Positions 26,104-35,316 of a stretch of DNA of 63,428 nt are shown here, in pieces (the first letter of the stretch is position 1; every line of letters starts with the position of its first letter). The stretch comes from Clostridia bacterium (GTDB lineage Bacteria; Bacillota; Clostridia; Christensenellales; Aristaeellaceae), in NCBI GenBank assembly GCA_017396845.1, contig JAFQKQ010000087.1, forward strand, positions 1 through 63,428, in the 5' to 3' direction. Under the pieces are notes generated by a model that saw nothing but the letters and a program-made list of their open reading frames with translations, had not been told where the DNA came from and did not search any database. Both the position numbers and the translations under genes were made by a program.

Positions 26104-28686
26104 ATGAACGATCAATTCAACATTGGAAATCTTACCCCGCTTGACGTAGAGGACGAGCTCAAAAAATCATTTATCTCCTACGCCATGGCGGTTATAGTAA
26201 GCCGCGCTCTTCCGGACGTAAGAGACGGCCTTAAGCCCGTTCATCGCCGAATCCTGTACTCGATGATGGAACTGGGCGTTACGCCCGACAAGCCCTACCG
26301 CAAGTCCGCCCGTATCGTGGGCGACGTGCTTGGTAAATACCACCCCCACGGCGACAGCGCCGTGTACGACGCAACCGTACGCTTAGCCCAGGATTTCTCC
26401 ACGCGCTATACCCTCGTCGACGGTCAGGGCAATTTCGGCTCCGTCGACGGCGACGGCGCGGCGGCCATGCGTTATACCGAGGTTCGCCTGGACAAGCTCG
26501 CCATGGAAATGGTGCGCGACCTTGACAAGGAAACGGTAGACTTTTATCCCAACTTCGATGAAACGCTCATGCAGCCTGAGGTCATGCCCGCAAGATACCC
26601 GAACCTGCTTGTAAACGGTTCCTCCGGTATCGCCGTAGGCATGGCGACCAACATTCCGCCGCACAACCTGGGCGAAGTCATCGACGCGGTCGTATACATG
26701 ATCGAGCACCGCGACTGCTCGGTAGACGAGCTTATGACCTGCGTGCAGGGGCCGGACTTCCCCACCGGCGGCGTCATCCTCGGAAAGAGGGGCATTTACG
26801 ACGCGTATCACACCGGACGCGGCCGCATCATCGTCCGCGCCAAGACCGAAATCGAAGAAATGAACCAGAACCGCCAGCGCATCGTGGTTACGGAAATCCC
26901 GTACATGGTCAATAAGGCAAATCTCGTCACCAAGATTGCAGAGCTGGTTCATGAAAAGCGCCTGGAGGGCATCAGCGATATCCGCGACGAGTCCGACAGA
27001 AACGGCATGCGAATCGCCATCGAGCTCAAGCGCGACGTGAACGCAAATGTAGTGCTCAACTACCTCTATAAGCACACCCAGATGCAGGACACCTTCGGCG
27101 TTAACATGCTGGCGCTGGTAAACGGCGAGCCGAAGATTCTCTCCTTGAAGAGCGTAATCAAGCACTATCTGGATCATCAGATCGAAGTCATCCGCAGAAG
27201 AACCAAGTATGAGCTTGACAGGGCGCTCGCCCGCGCGCACATTTTGGAAGGTCTCCTCATCGCGCTTGACAGAATCGACGAGGTTATCAACTTAATCCGC
27301 GCAAGCGCTACGCCTCCGATCGCCAGAGAAGGCCTGATGACCAATTTCGGTCTCACCGAAAAGCAAGCGCAGGCCATCCTCGATATGCGCCTCCAGCGCC
27401 TGACAGGTCTTGAAAGAGACAGACTTCAGGAGGAATTCGATCAGCTGCAGACGCAGATTCAGTACTTGAACAGCGTGCTCGCCAGCGAAGAAATGGTGCT
27501 CGGCATCATCCGCGACGAGATTCTCGAAATCAAGCGCAAGTATTCCGACGAGCGCAGAACGGAGATCTCCGCGCTCGAGGGTGAAATCGACATGCTCGAC
27601 CTCGTTCAGGAGGAGGACATGGTGGTAACCATCACCCACTTCGGCTATGTAAAGCGCCTTGCAAAGACCACCTACCGCGCGCAGCGCAGAGGCGGAAAGG
27701 GCATTACCGCCGCCACCACGCGCGAAGAAGACTTCGTAGAGCAGCTCTACATCACCAATACCCACGATCCCATCATGTTCTTTACTAACCGCGGCCGCGT
27801 ACACCAGATGTACTGCTACGAAATCCCCGAAGCCGGACGCACGGCGCGCGGAACCGCGATTGTCAACCTTTTGAACCTCGATCCCGGCGAAAAGGTCACG
27901 GCGGTTCTGCCGGTACCCGAGGAGAAGATGGCGGGACACTATCTGGTCATGGCGACCCGATGCGGAACGATCAAGCGCACCGAGCTTTCCGAGTTTACCA
28001 ACCTCAGAAAGTCCGGTCTGATCGCCATCATTTTGCGCGAGGACGACGATCTGATCGCAGTCCGCCTGACCGACGGCACGAAGGAACTGCTGTTGGGCTC
28101 CAAAAACGGCATGGCCATCCGCTTCCAGGAGTCGGATCTTCGCCCCATCGGCCGCGCCTCCATGGGCGTGCGCTCCATGGATCTGGACGAAGGCGACGAG
28201 GTAGTCGATATCTCCGTCGTGGAAGAAGGCAAGCAGGTGCTCTCCATCACCGAAAACGGCTACGGAAAGCGCACCGATATATCCGAATACCGCCTGCAGA
28301 GCCGCGCCGGCAAGGGCATCAAGGCCATGAACCTCACAAAGAAGACCGGCCGCCTGGCCGCTCAGCTGCTGGTTCATGAGGACGAAGACATTCTCATCAT
28401 CACCGCAGACGGCACAATCATCCGAACGCCCGTGTCTGATATCAGCCTGCACGGCAGAAATACGCAGGGCGTGCGCCTGATGCGCGTAGACGGCAGCAGG
28501 ATCATGTGCGTCGCCCCCTCCGATAAGGAAGAAGAAATCGAAGAAAGCATCGACGCCGCAGATGTTTCGGAAGACGCCTTCATCGCTTCCGCTGAAACCT
28601 CCGAAGCCCCCGATGCGCTCGACCGCTTGCTGACCGACCTCGAAGAGAATCCCGAGCCCGAAGAAAATCCCGGGGCCGAGGAATAA
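26104..28686 (+). CDS. gyrA: DNA gyrase subunit A
   Basis: An 860-residue gyrase A subunit. The catalytic tyrosine is in [10 protein letters not shown]. The quinolone-determining stretch reads [10 protein letters not shown] with Ser and Asp at the two classical positions, the form seen in susceptible strains. The GyrA box QRRGGKG, which marks gyrase rather than topoisomerase IV, is present in the C-terminal beta-pinwheel. The tail is an acidic, probably disordered stretch of about 50 residues. The GGAGG site stands 11 bases from the ATG. A terminator follows closely. Confidence 0.98.
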   Translation: MNDQFNIGNLTPLDVEDELKKSFISYAMAVIVSRALPDVRDGLKPVHRRILYSMMELGVTPDKPYRKSARIVGDVLGKYHPHGDSAVYDATVRLAQDFSTRYTLVDGQGNFGSVDGDGAAAMRYTEVRLDKLAMEMVRDLDKETVDFYPNFDETLMQPEVMPARYPNLLVNGSSGIAVGMATNIPPHNLGEVIDAVVYMIEHRDCSVDELMTCVQGPDFPTGGVILGKRGIYDAYHTGRGRIIVRAKTEIEEMNQNRQRIVVTEIPYMVNKANLVTKIAELVHEKRLEGISDIRDESDRNGMRIAIELKRDVNANVVLNYLYKHTQMQDTFGVNMLALVNGEPKILSLKSVIKHYLDHQIEVIRRRTKYELDRALARAHILEGLLIALDRIDEVINLIRASATPPIAREGLMTNFGLTEKQAQAILDMRLQRLTGLERDRLQEEFDQLQTQIQYLNSVLASEEMVLGIIRDEILEIKRKYSDERRTEISALEGEIDMLDLVQEEDMVVTITHFGYVKRLAKTTYRAQRRGGKGITAATTREEDFVEQLYITNTHDPIMFFTNRGRVHQMYCYEIPEAGRTARGTAIVNLLNLDPGEKVTAVLPVPEEKMAGHYLVMATRCGTIKRTELSEFTNLRKSGLIAIILREDDDLIAVRLTDGTKELLLGSKNGMAIRFQESDLRPIGRASMGVRSMDLDEGDEVVDISVVEEGKQVLSITENGYGKRTDISEYRLQSRAGKGIKAMNLTKKTGRLAAQLLVHEDEDILIITADGTIIRTPVSDISLHGRNTQGVRLMRVDGSRIMCVAPSDKEEEIEESIDAADVSEDAFIASAETSEAPDALDRLLTDLEENPEPEENPGAEE

Positions 28687-28706
28687 GCTCTTATAAATTC
28701 ATCACT

Positions 28707-28744
28707 GAAATACCCTGCCGGATGCATCCTGCAGGGTATTTTTT
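28707..28744 (+). terminator. Terminator of the gyrB-gyrA operon
   Basis: A 10-bp stem (AATACCCTGC with GCAGGGTATT) followed by TTTT, about 20 bases after the gyrA stop. Confidence 0.9.
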
Positions 28745-28827
28745 GCATCCACAGCAGAAAAATGAATCATTCTTGCCCCATATTCATTCATATAACCCAC
28801 CATTTTATTTCATATCTATTTAATATT

Positions 28828-28876
28828 GATGGAATATAAAAATTATCTTGCAAATTTCCATCAGATGGTGTACAAT
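28828..28876 (+). promoter_or_regulatory. Promoter with palindromic operator before the RpiR gene
   Basis: TTGCAA and TACAAT are separated by 17 bases (28848-28876). Three short sites overlap this promoter: GATGGAA at 28828, TTCCATC at 28856, and GATGG at 28864. They form one wide inverted repeat around the -35 box and one tight palindrome (CCATCAGATGG, 28858-28868) just upstream of the -10 box. This is the place and symmetry expected for autoregulation by the RpiR-type protein encoded next (inference). Confidence 0.65.
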
Positions 28877-28932
28877 ACCTCTGAAATATGCAAAAAACTG
28901 CATTTTAGCACGGAAAAACGGAGGATTTTGGC

Positions 28933-29799
28933 ATGGATAACGCGCAGGAGCTGCTTCAGAGGCTGAATCACAGCGGAAAACGTTTGTCGAAGAGCCATCG
29001 CCGCATCGCAGAATGCATCGTTTCCCATTATGATAAAGCAGCGTTCATGACGGCGTCCCGCTTGGGCGAATATGTGGGCGTATCGGAGTCGACGGTCGTT
29101 CGTTTTGCCGCCGCACTCGGATACGATGGCTATCCGCAGCTTCAGAAGGCGCTTCAGGAGTTGATCCGCCACCGCCTGACTGCTACTCAGCGCCTGGAAA
29201 TGACGGGCGATATGGGGCATGCACAGGTTCTGAACAAGGTTCTCAAAACCGATATTCAAAATATCCGCTCCACACTGGACGAGCTCGATCTGAACACCTT
29301 CGAGTCCGTCATCGACAGCATGCTCGGGGCGCGGAATATTTATGTATTGGGTCTTCGCGCAAGCGCGCCGCTTGCGGAGTTCTTCGGCCACTACTTAAAC
29401 TTTATCTTCCCGAACGTTCACATCGTTACCAGCGGCGTATCCGACGTATTTGAGCAGATCGCCCGCATCAGCGACGAGGACGTGCTGATCGGCATATCCT
29501 TCCCCCGCTACACCAGCCACACGGTGAAGTCCATGAAGTTCGCCCGCTCCCGCGGCGCAACGCTGATCGCCATCACCGACGGCCCTCTCTCCCCCCTTCA
29601 CACCGAGGCCAACTACTGCCTGATGGCAAAAAGCGACATGGCCTCCTTTGTCGACTCCCTCGCCGCGCCGCTTTCTCTGATCAACGCGCTGATCGTGGCG
29701 CTTTCGCAGCGGCGCAGGTCGCAGGTAACCGAGTATTTCCAGAAGATGGAGGACATCTGGTCGGAATACAGAGTGTATCTGGGAAAGAGCAACGAATAA
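28933..29799 (+). CDS. MurR/RpiR family transcriptional regulator
   Basis: A 288-residue regulator. Residues about 1-80 form the RpiR helix-turn-helix domain (LSKSHRRIAECIVSHYD, then SESTVVRFAAALGYDGYPQLQ). Residues about 125-265 form a SIS sugar-phosphate-binding domain (NIYVLGLRASAPLAEFF, ISFPRYTSHTVKSMKFAR, ITDGPLSPL). Such regulators usually respond to a phosphorylated sugar or amino sugar. GGAGG precedes the ATG. The next gene, a flavoprotein, starts directly after the stop, so they share a transcript. No sugar gene lies next to it, so the ligand is open. Confidence 0.92.
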   Translation: MDNAQELLQRLNHSGKRLSKSHRRIAECIVSHYDKAAFMTASRLGEYVGVSESTVVRFAAALGYDGYPQLQKALQELIRHRLTATQRLEMTGDMGHAQVLNKVLKTDIQNIRSTLDELDLNTFESVIDSMLGARNIYVLGLRASAPLAEFFGHYLNFIFPNVHIVTSGVSDVFEQIARISDEDVLIGISFPRYTSHTVKSMKFARSRGATLIAITDGPLSPLHTEANYCLMAKSDMASFVDSLAAPLSLINALIVALSQRRRSQVTEYFQKMEDIWSEYRVYLGKSNE

Positions 29800-31044
29800 A
29801 TGAAAAAGCATATCATCATTATCGGCGGCGGCGCAGCAGGACTGATGGCCGCCGTATTCGCCGCAAGAGCCGGCGCAAGCGTAACGCTTCTTGAAAGAAA
29901 CGAGAAGCTTGGAAAAAAGATATATATCACCGGCAAGGGGCGCTGCAACGTGACAAACGCCGCCGAGAGCGAAGCGTTTATGAAGAACATCGTTCGCAAC
30001 CCCCGCTTCCTCTACGCCTCCTTCGCCTGCCTTGACAATATGGGCTTAATGGATCTGATCGAAAGCCTCGGAACAAAGCTCAAGGTGGAAAGGGGCGAGC
30101 GCGTATTTCCCGAAAGCGACCACGCAAGCGATATCACCAATGCGCTGGAAAGGGAACTCAGGCGCTTATCCGTTGATATCCGCTTGAATTCGCGCGTGGA
30201 AAAAGTGCTGTCGGAGAATGACCGCATCACAGGCGTCCTTCTGGAAGGCGGAAAAACGCTTCCGGCGGATTCCGTCATCGTGGCAACCGGCGGCTTAAGC
30301 TACCCTTCCACCGGCTCCACCGGCGACGGATACCGCTTTGCCAAGGATTTCGGACATCATATCCTCCCCTGCCGCCCGACTCTTACGCCCATCGAAACCG
30401 TCGAGGAATGGCCGAAGGAGCTTATGGGGCTTACGCTTAAAAACGTGTCTCTCTCCGCATATGCATCCGTCAAGGGCAAGAAAAAGCGCATCTACTCCGA
30501 GCAGGGCGAAATGCTGTTTACGCACTTTGGAATTTCAGGCCCGCTCGTACTTACGCTCTCCAGCATCCTTCCGGACGATTGTAAGGGCACGGAGCTTACT
30601 ATCGACCTAAAACCCGCGCTTGACGAATCGCAGCTGGAAACGCGAATCCTCCGCGATTTCAAGGCCATGCAGAATAAACAGCTCTTCTCCTTCATGGACG
30701 GCCTTGAGCCGCATTCCCTGGGCATGAAGATCATAGCGCTTTCGGATCTTTCCCCCTATCAGCCGATTCATTCGATTACTGCGGAGGAAAGAAAGCGCAT
30801 CATTAAAATGCTCAAAGCGCTTCCGCTTACCGTTAAGGGCTTCAGAGGCATGAACGAAGCGGTGGTGACCAGAGGCGGCATAGAGGTAAAGGAAATCAAC
30901 CCCTCGACCCTCGAATCCAGGCGCATAAGCGGCCTGTATTTCGCGGGAGAAGTGATTGATGTAGACGCCTTCACCGGCGGCTTCAACCTTCAGATCGCCT
31001 TCTCAACAGGCGCGCTCGCAGGAAAGAGCGCGGCGGCGGAATAA
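29800..31044 (+). CDS. BaiN/HI0933-like NAD(P)/FAD-dependent oxidoreductase
   Basis: A 414-residue flavoprotein. The FAD-binding Rossmann motif is IIGGGAAGLMAAVFAARAG at residues about 5-23, followed by KKIYITGKGRCNVTN, the hallmark of the HI0933/BaiN family. ATGGLSYPSTGSTGDGY and FAGEVIDVDAFTGGFNLQ complete the family pattern. BaiN proteins were linked to bile acid dehydroxylation in gut clostridia, but most homologues have no known substrate and the name should not be taken as function here. The start codon directly follows the RpiR stop and has only a weak AAAGAG site. Confidence 0.88.
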   Translation: MKKHIIIIGGGAAGLMAAVFAARAGASVTLLERNEKLGKKIYITGKGRCNVTNAAESEAFMKNIVRNPRFLYASFACLDNMGLMDLIESLGTKLKVERGERVFPESDHASDITNALERELRRLSVDIRLNSRVEKVLSENDRITGVLLEGGKTLPADSVIVATGGLSYPSTGSTGDGYRFAKDFGHHILPCRPTLTPIETVEEWPKELMGLTLKNVSLSAYASVKGKKKRIYSEQGEMLFTHFGISGPLVLTLSSILPDDCKGTELTIDLKPALDESQLETRILRDFKAMQNKQLFSFMDGLEPHSLGMKIIALSDLSPYQPIHSITAEERKRIIKMLKALPLTVKGFRGMNEAVVTRGGIEVKEINPSTLESRRISGLYFAGEVIDVDAFTGGFNLQIAFSTGALAGKSAAAE

Positions 31045-31064
31045 ACCAAATAAAGCATAAAAAG

Positions 31065-31112
31065 CAAAGAACACCGGCAGCACATTGGAACTGCTCCGGT
31101 GTTCTTTGTTTA
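31065..31112. terminator. Bidirectional terminator between the flavoprotein and exonuclease genes
   Basis: A long stem CAAAGAACACCGG / CCGGTGTTCTTTG with inner CAG/CTG pairing. T-rich sequence follows on the plus strand (GTTT) and, more strongly, on the minus strand (CTTTTTATG). Confidence 0.85.
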
Positions 31113-31145
31113 GGACAGCGCATTGCACCGTCCCATGTTTATGAT

Positions 31146-31730
31146 CTACAGCATTCTCCGAATCATGCCGCGCTTTGCGCCTTCCTTCAGGCACATATAC
31201 GTCATCGCGGTATCGAATCTTGCATCGTGGGCAATCTCGCCGCCGCCAAACCAGGAAGCGCTGTTTTTCTCGATATCGCCGTCCTCAATCGAGAAAAATT
31301 CCTTAAGCTCGATCAGCTTCGGCGGCTTCGGGCGGCCGGTCTGAAACTTGCGCTTCATCATCATATCGCCCGTAAAATAGTTCATTGTACAGAAGGTTCG
31401 AATTTTCGGAAGCGCCATATTCAGCCTTTCGAATTCTGCGCGGATGAACCTTTCGTCAAAAGATACGTTATGCCCTACGAGCATCTGCGCATTGGAAAAA
31501 TCCTCGAATATCTCCCGCGCCCTGTCTTCAAAGCGCTCGCCTTGGGATAGCTCCTCCAGCATCTCCATGCTCATTCCGTGTACTTCCTGCGAACCCTCGC
31601 TCATTTCATCCACGGAAAAGAACATATTTTTGCCCTGAATATCTTCGCCGTCCACCATCAGATACGCAAGCTGGCAAATCTGGCCGGGCTTGAGACTTGT
31701 GGTCTCCGTATCAAACACAATCAGTTTCAC
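31146..31730 (-). CDS. DEDD-type 3'-5' exonuclease (DnaQ-like)
   Basis: A 194-residue single-domain exonuclease. The three Exo motifs are present: FDTETT near the start (Asp and Glu), HNVSFDERF in the middle (Asp), and HDARFD near the end (His and Asp), so it is of the DEDDh class. It lacks polymerase or helicase parts and so is a stand-alone DnaQ-like or RNase T-like enzyme; whether it proofreads or trims RNA cannot be said. Its ATG overlaps the stop of the aminotransferase gene (ATGA), so translation is coupled. Confidence 0.88.
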   Translation of the reverse strand: MKLIVFDTETTSLKPGQICQLAYLMVDGEDIQGKNMFFSVDEMSEGSQEVHGMSMEMLEELSQGERFEDRAREIFEDFSNAQMLVGHNVSFDERFIRAEFERLNMALPKIRTFCTMNYFTGDMMMKRKFQTGRPKPPKLIELKEFFSIEDGDIEKNSASWFGGGEIAHDARFDTAMTYMCLKEGAKRGMIRRML

Positions 31731-32896
31731 AGGGCGCGTACCGCCTTTTCGATGCGCTCAAGGGCAATTTCAAGATTCTTATGGGCAGTAGCAAAGTTCA
31801 GACGCACAAAGCCCTCACCCTGGGCGCCGAACGCCGTGCCGATTACCGGTATGACCGCGCATTTTTCCACGAAAAAGTTGTTCAGCTGATCGCTGTTCAT
31901 GCCGAGCGCTTTTGCATTCACCCACATCAGATACGTGCCCTCGGGCGCATGTACGCGAAGGCCGTCGATGGAATTTATGCCCTCTGCCAGGATATCGCGG
32001 CCGTCCGTCAGGTATTCGTTGAGCGCGTCAAGCCACTCTCCGCCCGTCTGATAGGCTGCGCGGGTCGCAAGACGGCCGAACAGGTTTACGTCCGTCATCG
32101 CCTCGCTCATCGAAGCAATCACCTTATTGCGGATTTCCTCGTTCGGGCAGATGATGGTGGAATGACGAAGCGCCGCCAGGTTGAACGTCTTGGTGGCTGA
32201 AATCAGAACCACCGCGTTTTCGCCGCCAGGAATAGCAATCAAGGGAATGTGCTTCTGACCGCGAAGCTCAAAATCGCAGTGAATTTCGTCAGAGATCATC
32301 TGAACGCCGTACCGGTTGCAAAGTTCAACTACATTCTGAAGCTCTTCCGCTTTCCAGATGCGTCCTACGGGATTGTGGGGCGAACAGAACACAAACGCAT
32401 CCGCGCCCGCCTTAAAGCATTCTTCCATGCCGTTAAAGTCGATCTCAAAGCCGTTTTCCGTTTCGATCAGCGGATTTTCAACGATCTGCATTTTTGCTTT
32501 ATTGCACATAGCGCTGAAGGGACCGTATACCGGCGGCTGAATCACAACGCGGGAACCGGGCTTGCAGACGGCGCTCAGCACATGATAAATACTGTCGACA
32601 ACGCCGGGGCTGTAGATCAGCCATTCAGGCTTCACTTCGCAGTTATGGCGATTTTTCATCCAAAGCGCGCAAGCGGCTTTATCCAGCGAAGCATCCTGCG
32701 CATAGCCGAAAATCCCGTGCTGAACTCTTGAAGCAAGTGCGTCGATAATGCCGTCGGCGGTTCTGAAATCCATATCCGCAACCCACATAGGAAGCGCGTC
32801 CTTGTTTCCCAGCGCCTCGCGGTTGTCCCACTTGATGCACTCCGTGTTTACTCGATCAACAGGAATATCAAATCTCCTGTACAAATCCATATTCAT
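31727..32896 (-). CDS. PatB/MalY-type PLP-dependent aminotransferase / C-S lyase
   Basis: A 389-residue fold-type I PLP enzyme. The N-terminus (RVNTECIKWD, then PMWVADMDFRT) is diagnostic for the PatB/MalY group, which includes cystathionine beta-lyases. SATKTFNLAALRHS carries the PLP lysine. FCSPHNPVGRIW and SDEIHCDFEL are cofactor-binding motifs. The likely reaction is release of a thiol, pyruvate and ammonia from a cysteine conjugate such as cystathionine. GGAGG precedes the ATG by eight bases. Confidence 0.9.
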   Translation of the reverse strand: MNMDLYRRFDIPVDRVNTECIKWDNREALGNKDALPMWVADMDFRTADGIIDALASRVQHGIFGYAQDASLDKAACALWMKNRHNCEVKPEWLIYSPGVVDSIYHVLSAVCKPGSRVVIQPPVYGPFSAMCNKAKMQIVENPLIETENGFEIDFNGMEECFKAGADAFVFCSPHNPVGRIWKAEELQNVVELCNRYGVQMISDEIHCDFELRGQKHIPLIAIPGGENAVVLISATKTFNLAALRHSTIICPNEEIRNKVIASMSEAMTDVNLFGRLATRAAYQTGGEWLDALNEYLTDGRDILAEGINSIDGLRVHAPEGTYLMWVNAKALGMNSDQLNNFFVEKCAVIPVIGTAFGAQGEGFVRLNFATAHKNLEIALERIEKAVRAL

Positions 32897-32916
32897 TCGT
32901 ATTTCCTCCTAAACGT

Positions 32917-32948
32917 GATAAAAGCAGAGCGAATGAACGCTCTGCTTT
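32917..32948 (-). terminator. Terminator of the HPr-like gene
   Basis: Perfect 11-bp stem (AAAGCAGAGCG with CGCTCTGCTTT, six-base loop) followed on the minus strand by TTTTATC. It also separates the HPr-like transcript from the downstream aminotransferase gene. Confidence 0.85.
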
Positions 32949-32962
32949 AGCTTCAGTACGCC

Positions 32963-33193
32963 TTAGCCGATGATGAAGGGCTTGATTTCTTCCATGAGGT
33001 CATCGCAGTTGTCTTCATATACTTCCAAGGTAATCGGCTTTGACAGATCCAGAGAGAAGATTCCAAGAATGGACTTTCCATCTACGACATGACGGCCTAC
33101 GCGCAGGTCGATATCGTACGGGTGACGGCTGGCAATATTCACAAACTGCTTCACATTCTCCGCCAGGCTAAGTTTGATATTAACGGCTCTCAT
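32963..33193 (-). CDS. HPr-like domain protein lacking the catalytic histidine
   Basis: A 76-residue protein with the HPr fold pattern. The second half aligns by eye with HPr (VDGKSILGIFSLDLSKPITL against the usual KSIMGLxSLG segment). At the active site, where HPr has GLHARPA, this protein has LSLAENVK, so the His15 phosphorylation site is missing. It therefore cannot carry phosphate in a normal PTS and may have a regulatory role like other non-canonical HPr proteins. It is alone between its own promoter and terminator. The start has AAGGGG nine bases upstream; a longer reading lacks one. Confidence 0.75.
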   Translation of the reverse strand: MRAVNIKLSLAENVKQFVNIASRHPYDIDLRVGRHVVDGKSILGIFSLDLSKPITLEVYEDNCDDLMEEIKPFIIG

Positions 33194-33251
33194 TTCAAAG
33201 ATCCCCTTGCTTCTTAGTAGGCGCTTGAAGGCGCCGTCTGATACCAATTAC

Positions 33252-33280
33252 ATATTACATGATGTACATTAAGGTTTCAA
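33252..33280 (-). promoter_or_regulatory. Promoter of the HPr-like gene
   Basis: Minus strand: TTGAAA, 17 bases, TAATAT, about 60 bases before the start codon. Confidence 0.65.
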
Positions 33281-33375
33281 GCAAATTGTACGATTTACTG
33301 ATTATTTAACGAAAGGACGCCGCCCGCCCTAAAAATGTAGATTGTGTTTATTTCGCTTTAATCCGCTCTCCCGCC

Positions 33376-33404
33376 TTGATTTATTACAAATTATATCTTA
33401 TTAT
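33376..33404 (+). promoter_or_regulatory. Promoter of the 2-hydroxyacid dehydrogenase operon
   Basis: TTGATT, 17 bases, TATTAT. A second -10-like TATACT follows at 33405 but at an unsuitable distance. Confidence 0.6.
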
Positions 33405-33435
33405 TATACTGGAAATATTTGCGGAGGTAATTCAA

Positions 33436-34371
33436 ATGAAGATTGTAGTGCTGGACGGCTACGCGCACAACCCGGGCGACCTGAGCTGGGACGAAATGAG
33501 AGCATTGGGCGACGTTGAGATATACGACCGCACAAAGGAAAGCGAAATCGTTTCCCGCGCATTCCATGCAGACGCAATTCTCACCAACAAATGCCCCCTT
33601 AAAGAAGAGACCATCACCAGGCTTCCGCGTCTGAAATACATCGGCGTTCTTGCGACGGGGTATAATGTGGTTGATACGGCCTTCGCCAAAAAGGCAGGCA
33701 TTGTCGTAACCAACATTCCCGCCTATTCCACTAAATCGGTCTCTCAGCATGTATTTGCACTGATTCTTGAAATCGCGTCCAATGTCGCCAAGCATTCCGA
33801 ATCCGTAAAGGCCGGCCGCTGGCAGACAAATCCCGATTTCTGCTACTGGCTTACGCCGCTTACGGAACTCGCCGGGAAAACGCTGGGCATTATCGGACAC
33901 GGCGCAATCGGACGCGAGGTGGAAAAAATCGCCCGCGCGTTTGATATGAACGTGCTTTCCTACTCGCCCTCGAGGTGTAAAAAAGAAGCGCTTTTGGAAA
34001 TCTACGAAAAGAGCGATGTCATTTCCCTCAATTGTCCGCTCACAAAGGAAAACGCCGGCATGATTTCAAAGGAAACCATCTCTCTTATGAAAACGGGCGT
34101 ATGGATCATAAACACTGCCCGCGGCGGACTTGTAAACGAAGAGGACACGGCAGACGCGCTGAAAAACGGAAAAATCGGCGCATACGCCGCAGATGTGGTA
34201 TCGGTTGAGCCGATCAGCGCGGATAATCCGCTTCTTTCAGCCCCCAACTGCATACTCACACCTCATATCGCATGGGCGCCCAAGGAAGCGCGCATACGCC
34301 TGATGGATATCGCCGTAAAAAACCTTCAGGGTTTTATGAACGGAACCATTATTAACCAGGTAAACGTCTAA
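33436..34371 (+). CDS. D-2-hydroxyacid dehydrogenase (glycerate dehydrogenase-like)
   Basis: A 311-residue NAD(P)-dependent dehydrogenase of the D-isomer 2-hydroxyacid family. The Rossmann motif is GIIGHGAIGREV at about residues 149-160. The catalytic Arg is in NTARGGLVNE, a Glu stands in the VEP segment, and the catalytic His is in TPHIAW. ATGYNVVD near residue 76 is typical of the hydroxypyruvate/glycerate reductase subgroup, so interconversion of hydroxypyruvate and D-glycerate is the best guess. GGAGG stands before the ATG; the longer reading would start within the promoter. The exporter gene follows 21 bases later. Confidence 0.88.
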   Translation: MKIVVLDGYAHNPGDLSWDEMRALGDVEIYDRTKESEIVSRAFHADAILTNKCPLKEETITRLPRLKYIGVLATGYNVVDTAFAKKAGIVVTNIPAYSTKSVSQHVFALILEIASNVAKHSESVKAGRWQTNPDFCYWLTPLTELAGKTLGIIGHGAIGREVEKIARAFDMNVLSYSPSRCKKEALLEIYEKSDVISLNCPLTKENAGMISKETISLMKTGVWIINTARGGLVNEEDTADALKNGKIGAYAADVVSVEPISADNPLLSAPNCILTPHIAWAPKEARIRLMDIAVKNLQGFMNGTIINQVNV

Positions 34372-34392
34372 GAAAAGAGGCATGAAAGCAAC

Positions 34393-35274
34393 ATGGAGAA
34401 ATCGGATAAACTGCGCGTCTGGTACGGCCCTTTGATGATCCTTCTCTCCGCAGTTGCCTGGAGCTTCTCCGGCGTTCTTTCCAAGGGGCTTTCCTGGAAC
34501 GGTTTCAGCAAGGCCGGCGTTCGCGGCGTAATCGCCGTATTCATATTCGCCTGCGCGCGCCGCTCCTTCAAAGTAAAGCTCACGCCCGGCCATATACTGG
34601 GCGCGCTGGGCGTATCGCTCACCAGCCTTCTTTACATGACCGCCATCCGGTTTACAACCAGCGCAAACGCCATCGTACTTCAGTATTCCATGCCGGTGTA
34701 CGTAATTCTGCTCCTGTTTATACTGTACAGAAGAAAGCCTTCCGTCCGGGATATGATTGCGGTTCCGTTTGTGCTGCTGGGGGTAATTCTCTGCTGTATG
34801 AAGGGCGAAAGCGGCGGAGAAGGCAAGCTGATCGGCGATATACTTGCGCTCATATCGGGTCTCACCTTTGCGCTTGTATATGTCGCCTCACGAATCCCCG
34901 GCTCCGACCCCATGTCGTATTCATACCTTGGAAACATATTCTCGGCGTTCATGGCCGTGTCGATATTTTTCGACCCAAACGTGCATTTTCACGCGGCGGA
35001 TACGGTAACGCGCGCGATGGTGATCGAACAGTGGGTTCGAATTCTGCTTTTAGGCCTTTCGCTGAGCTTCGGCTACCTGTTCCTGGCATACGGCATACGC
35101 CATACGCCTCCCGTTACCGCCGCGATTATCTCCAATATGGAGCCGGTATTAAACCCCGTATGGACGTTTTTGTTCATCGGCGAAGCGCCGGGCATTCTCG
35201 GAATCGTCGGCGCGGGAATCGTACTGATTACATCAACGCTTCATTCATGCCTTCCCTCCCGAAAAGAACCATGA
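34393..35274 (+). CDS. DMT superfamily transporter (two EamA domains)
   Basis: A 293-residue membrane protein with about ten helices in two halves, each an EamA repeat; the first opens with LMILLSAVAWSFSGVLSKGL and the second with GDILALISGLTFALVYVAS. The second half ends with VTAAIISNMEPVLNPVWTFLF, the conserved end of the EamA domain. Members export amino acids, nucleosides or metabolites. Its place after a hydroxyacid dehydrogenase may hint at export of a related metabolite (weak inference). The ribosome binding site is poor (AGAGG at a long distance). Confidence 0.88.
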   Translation: MEKSDKLRVWYGPLMILLSAVAWSFSGVLSKGLSWNGFSKAGVRGVIAVFIFACARRSFKVKLTPGHILGALGVSLTSLLYMTAIRFTTSANAIVLQYSMPVYVILLLFILYRRKPSVRDMIAVPFVLLGVILCCMKGESGGEGKLIGDILALISGLTFALVYVASRIPGSDPMSYSYLGNIFSAFMAVSIFFDPNVHFHAADTVTRAMVIEQWVRILLLGLSLSFGYLFLAYGIRHTPPVTAAIISNMEPVLNPVWTFLFIGEAPGILGIVGAGIVLITSTLHSCLPSRKEP

Positions 35275-35316
35275 CGAACAGAAGCGCATCATAAAGGGCA
35301 ATACAGGAGGCACACA

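Noticed and set aside
26200-26480. Possible quinolone-resistance change in gyrA
   Set aside because: The key stretch reads [10 protein letters not shown], which has Ser and Asp at the two classical positions, so there is no sign of resistance.
26383-28452. Long minus-strand frames opposite gyrA
   Set aside because: They are antisense shadows of a highly conserved gyrase gene and have no start signals.
29800-31044. Bile acid dehydroxylation function from the BaiN-like protein
   Set aside because: No other bai gene is in the window, and the family is widespread in bacteria that do not transform bile acids.
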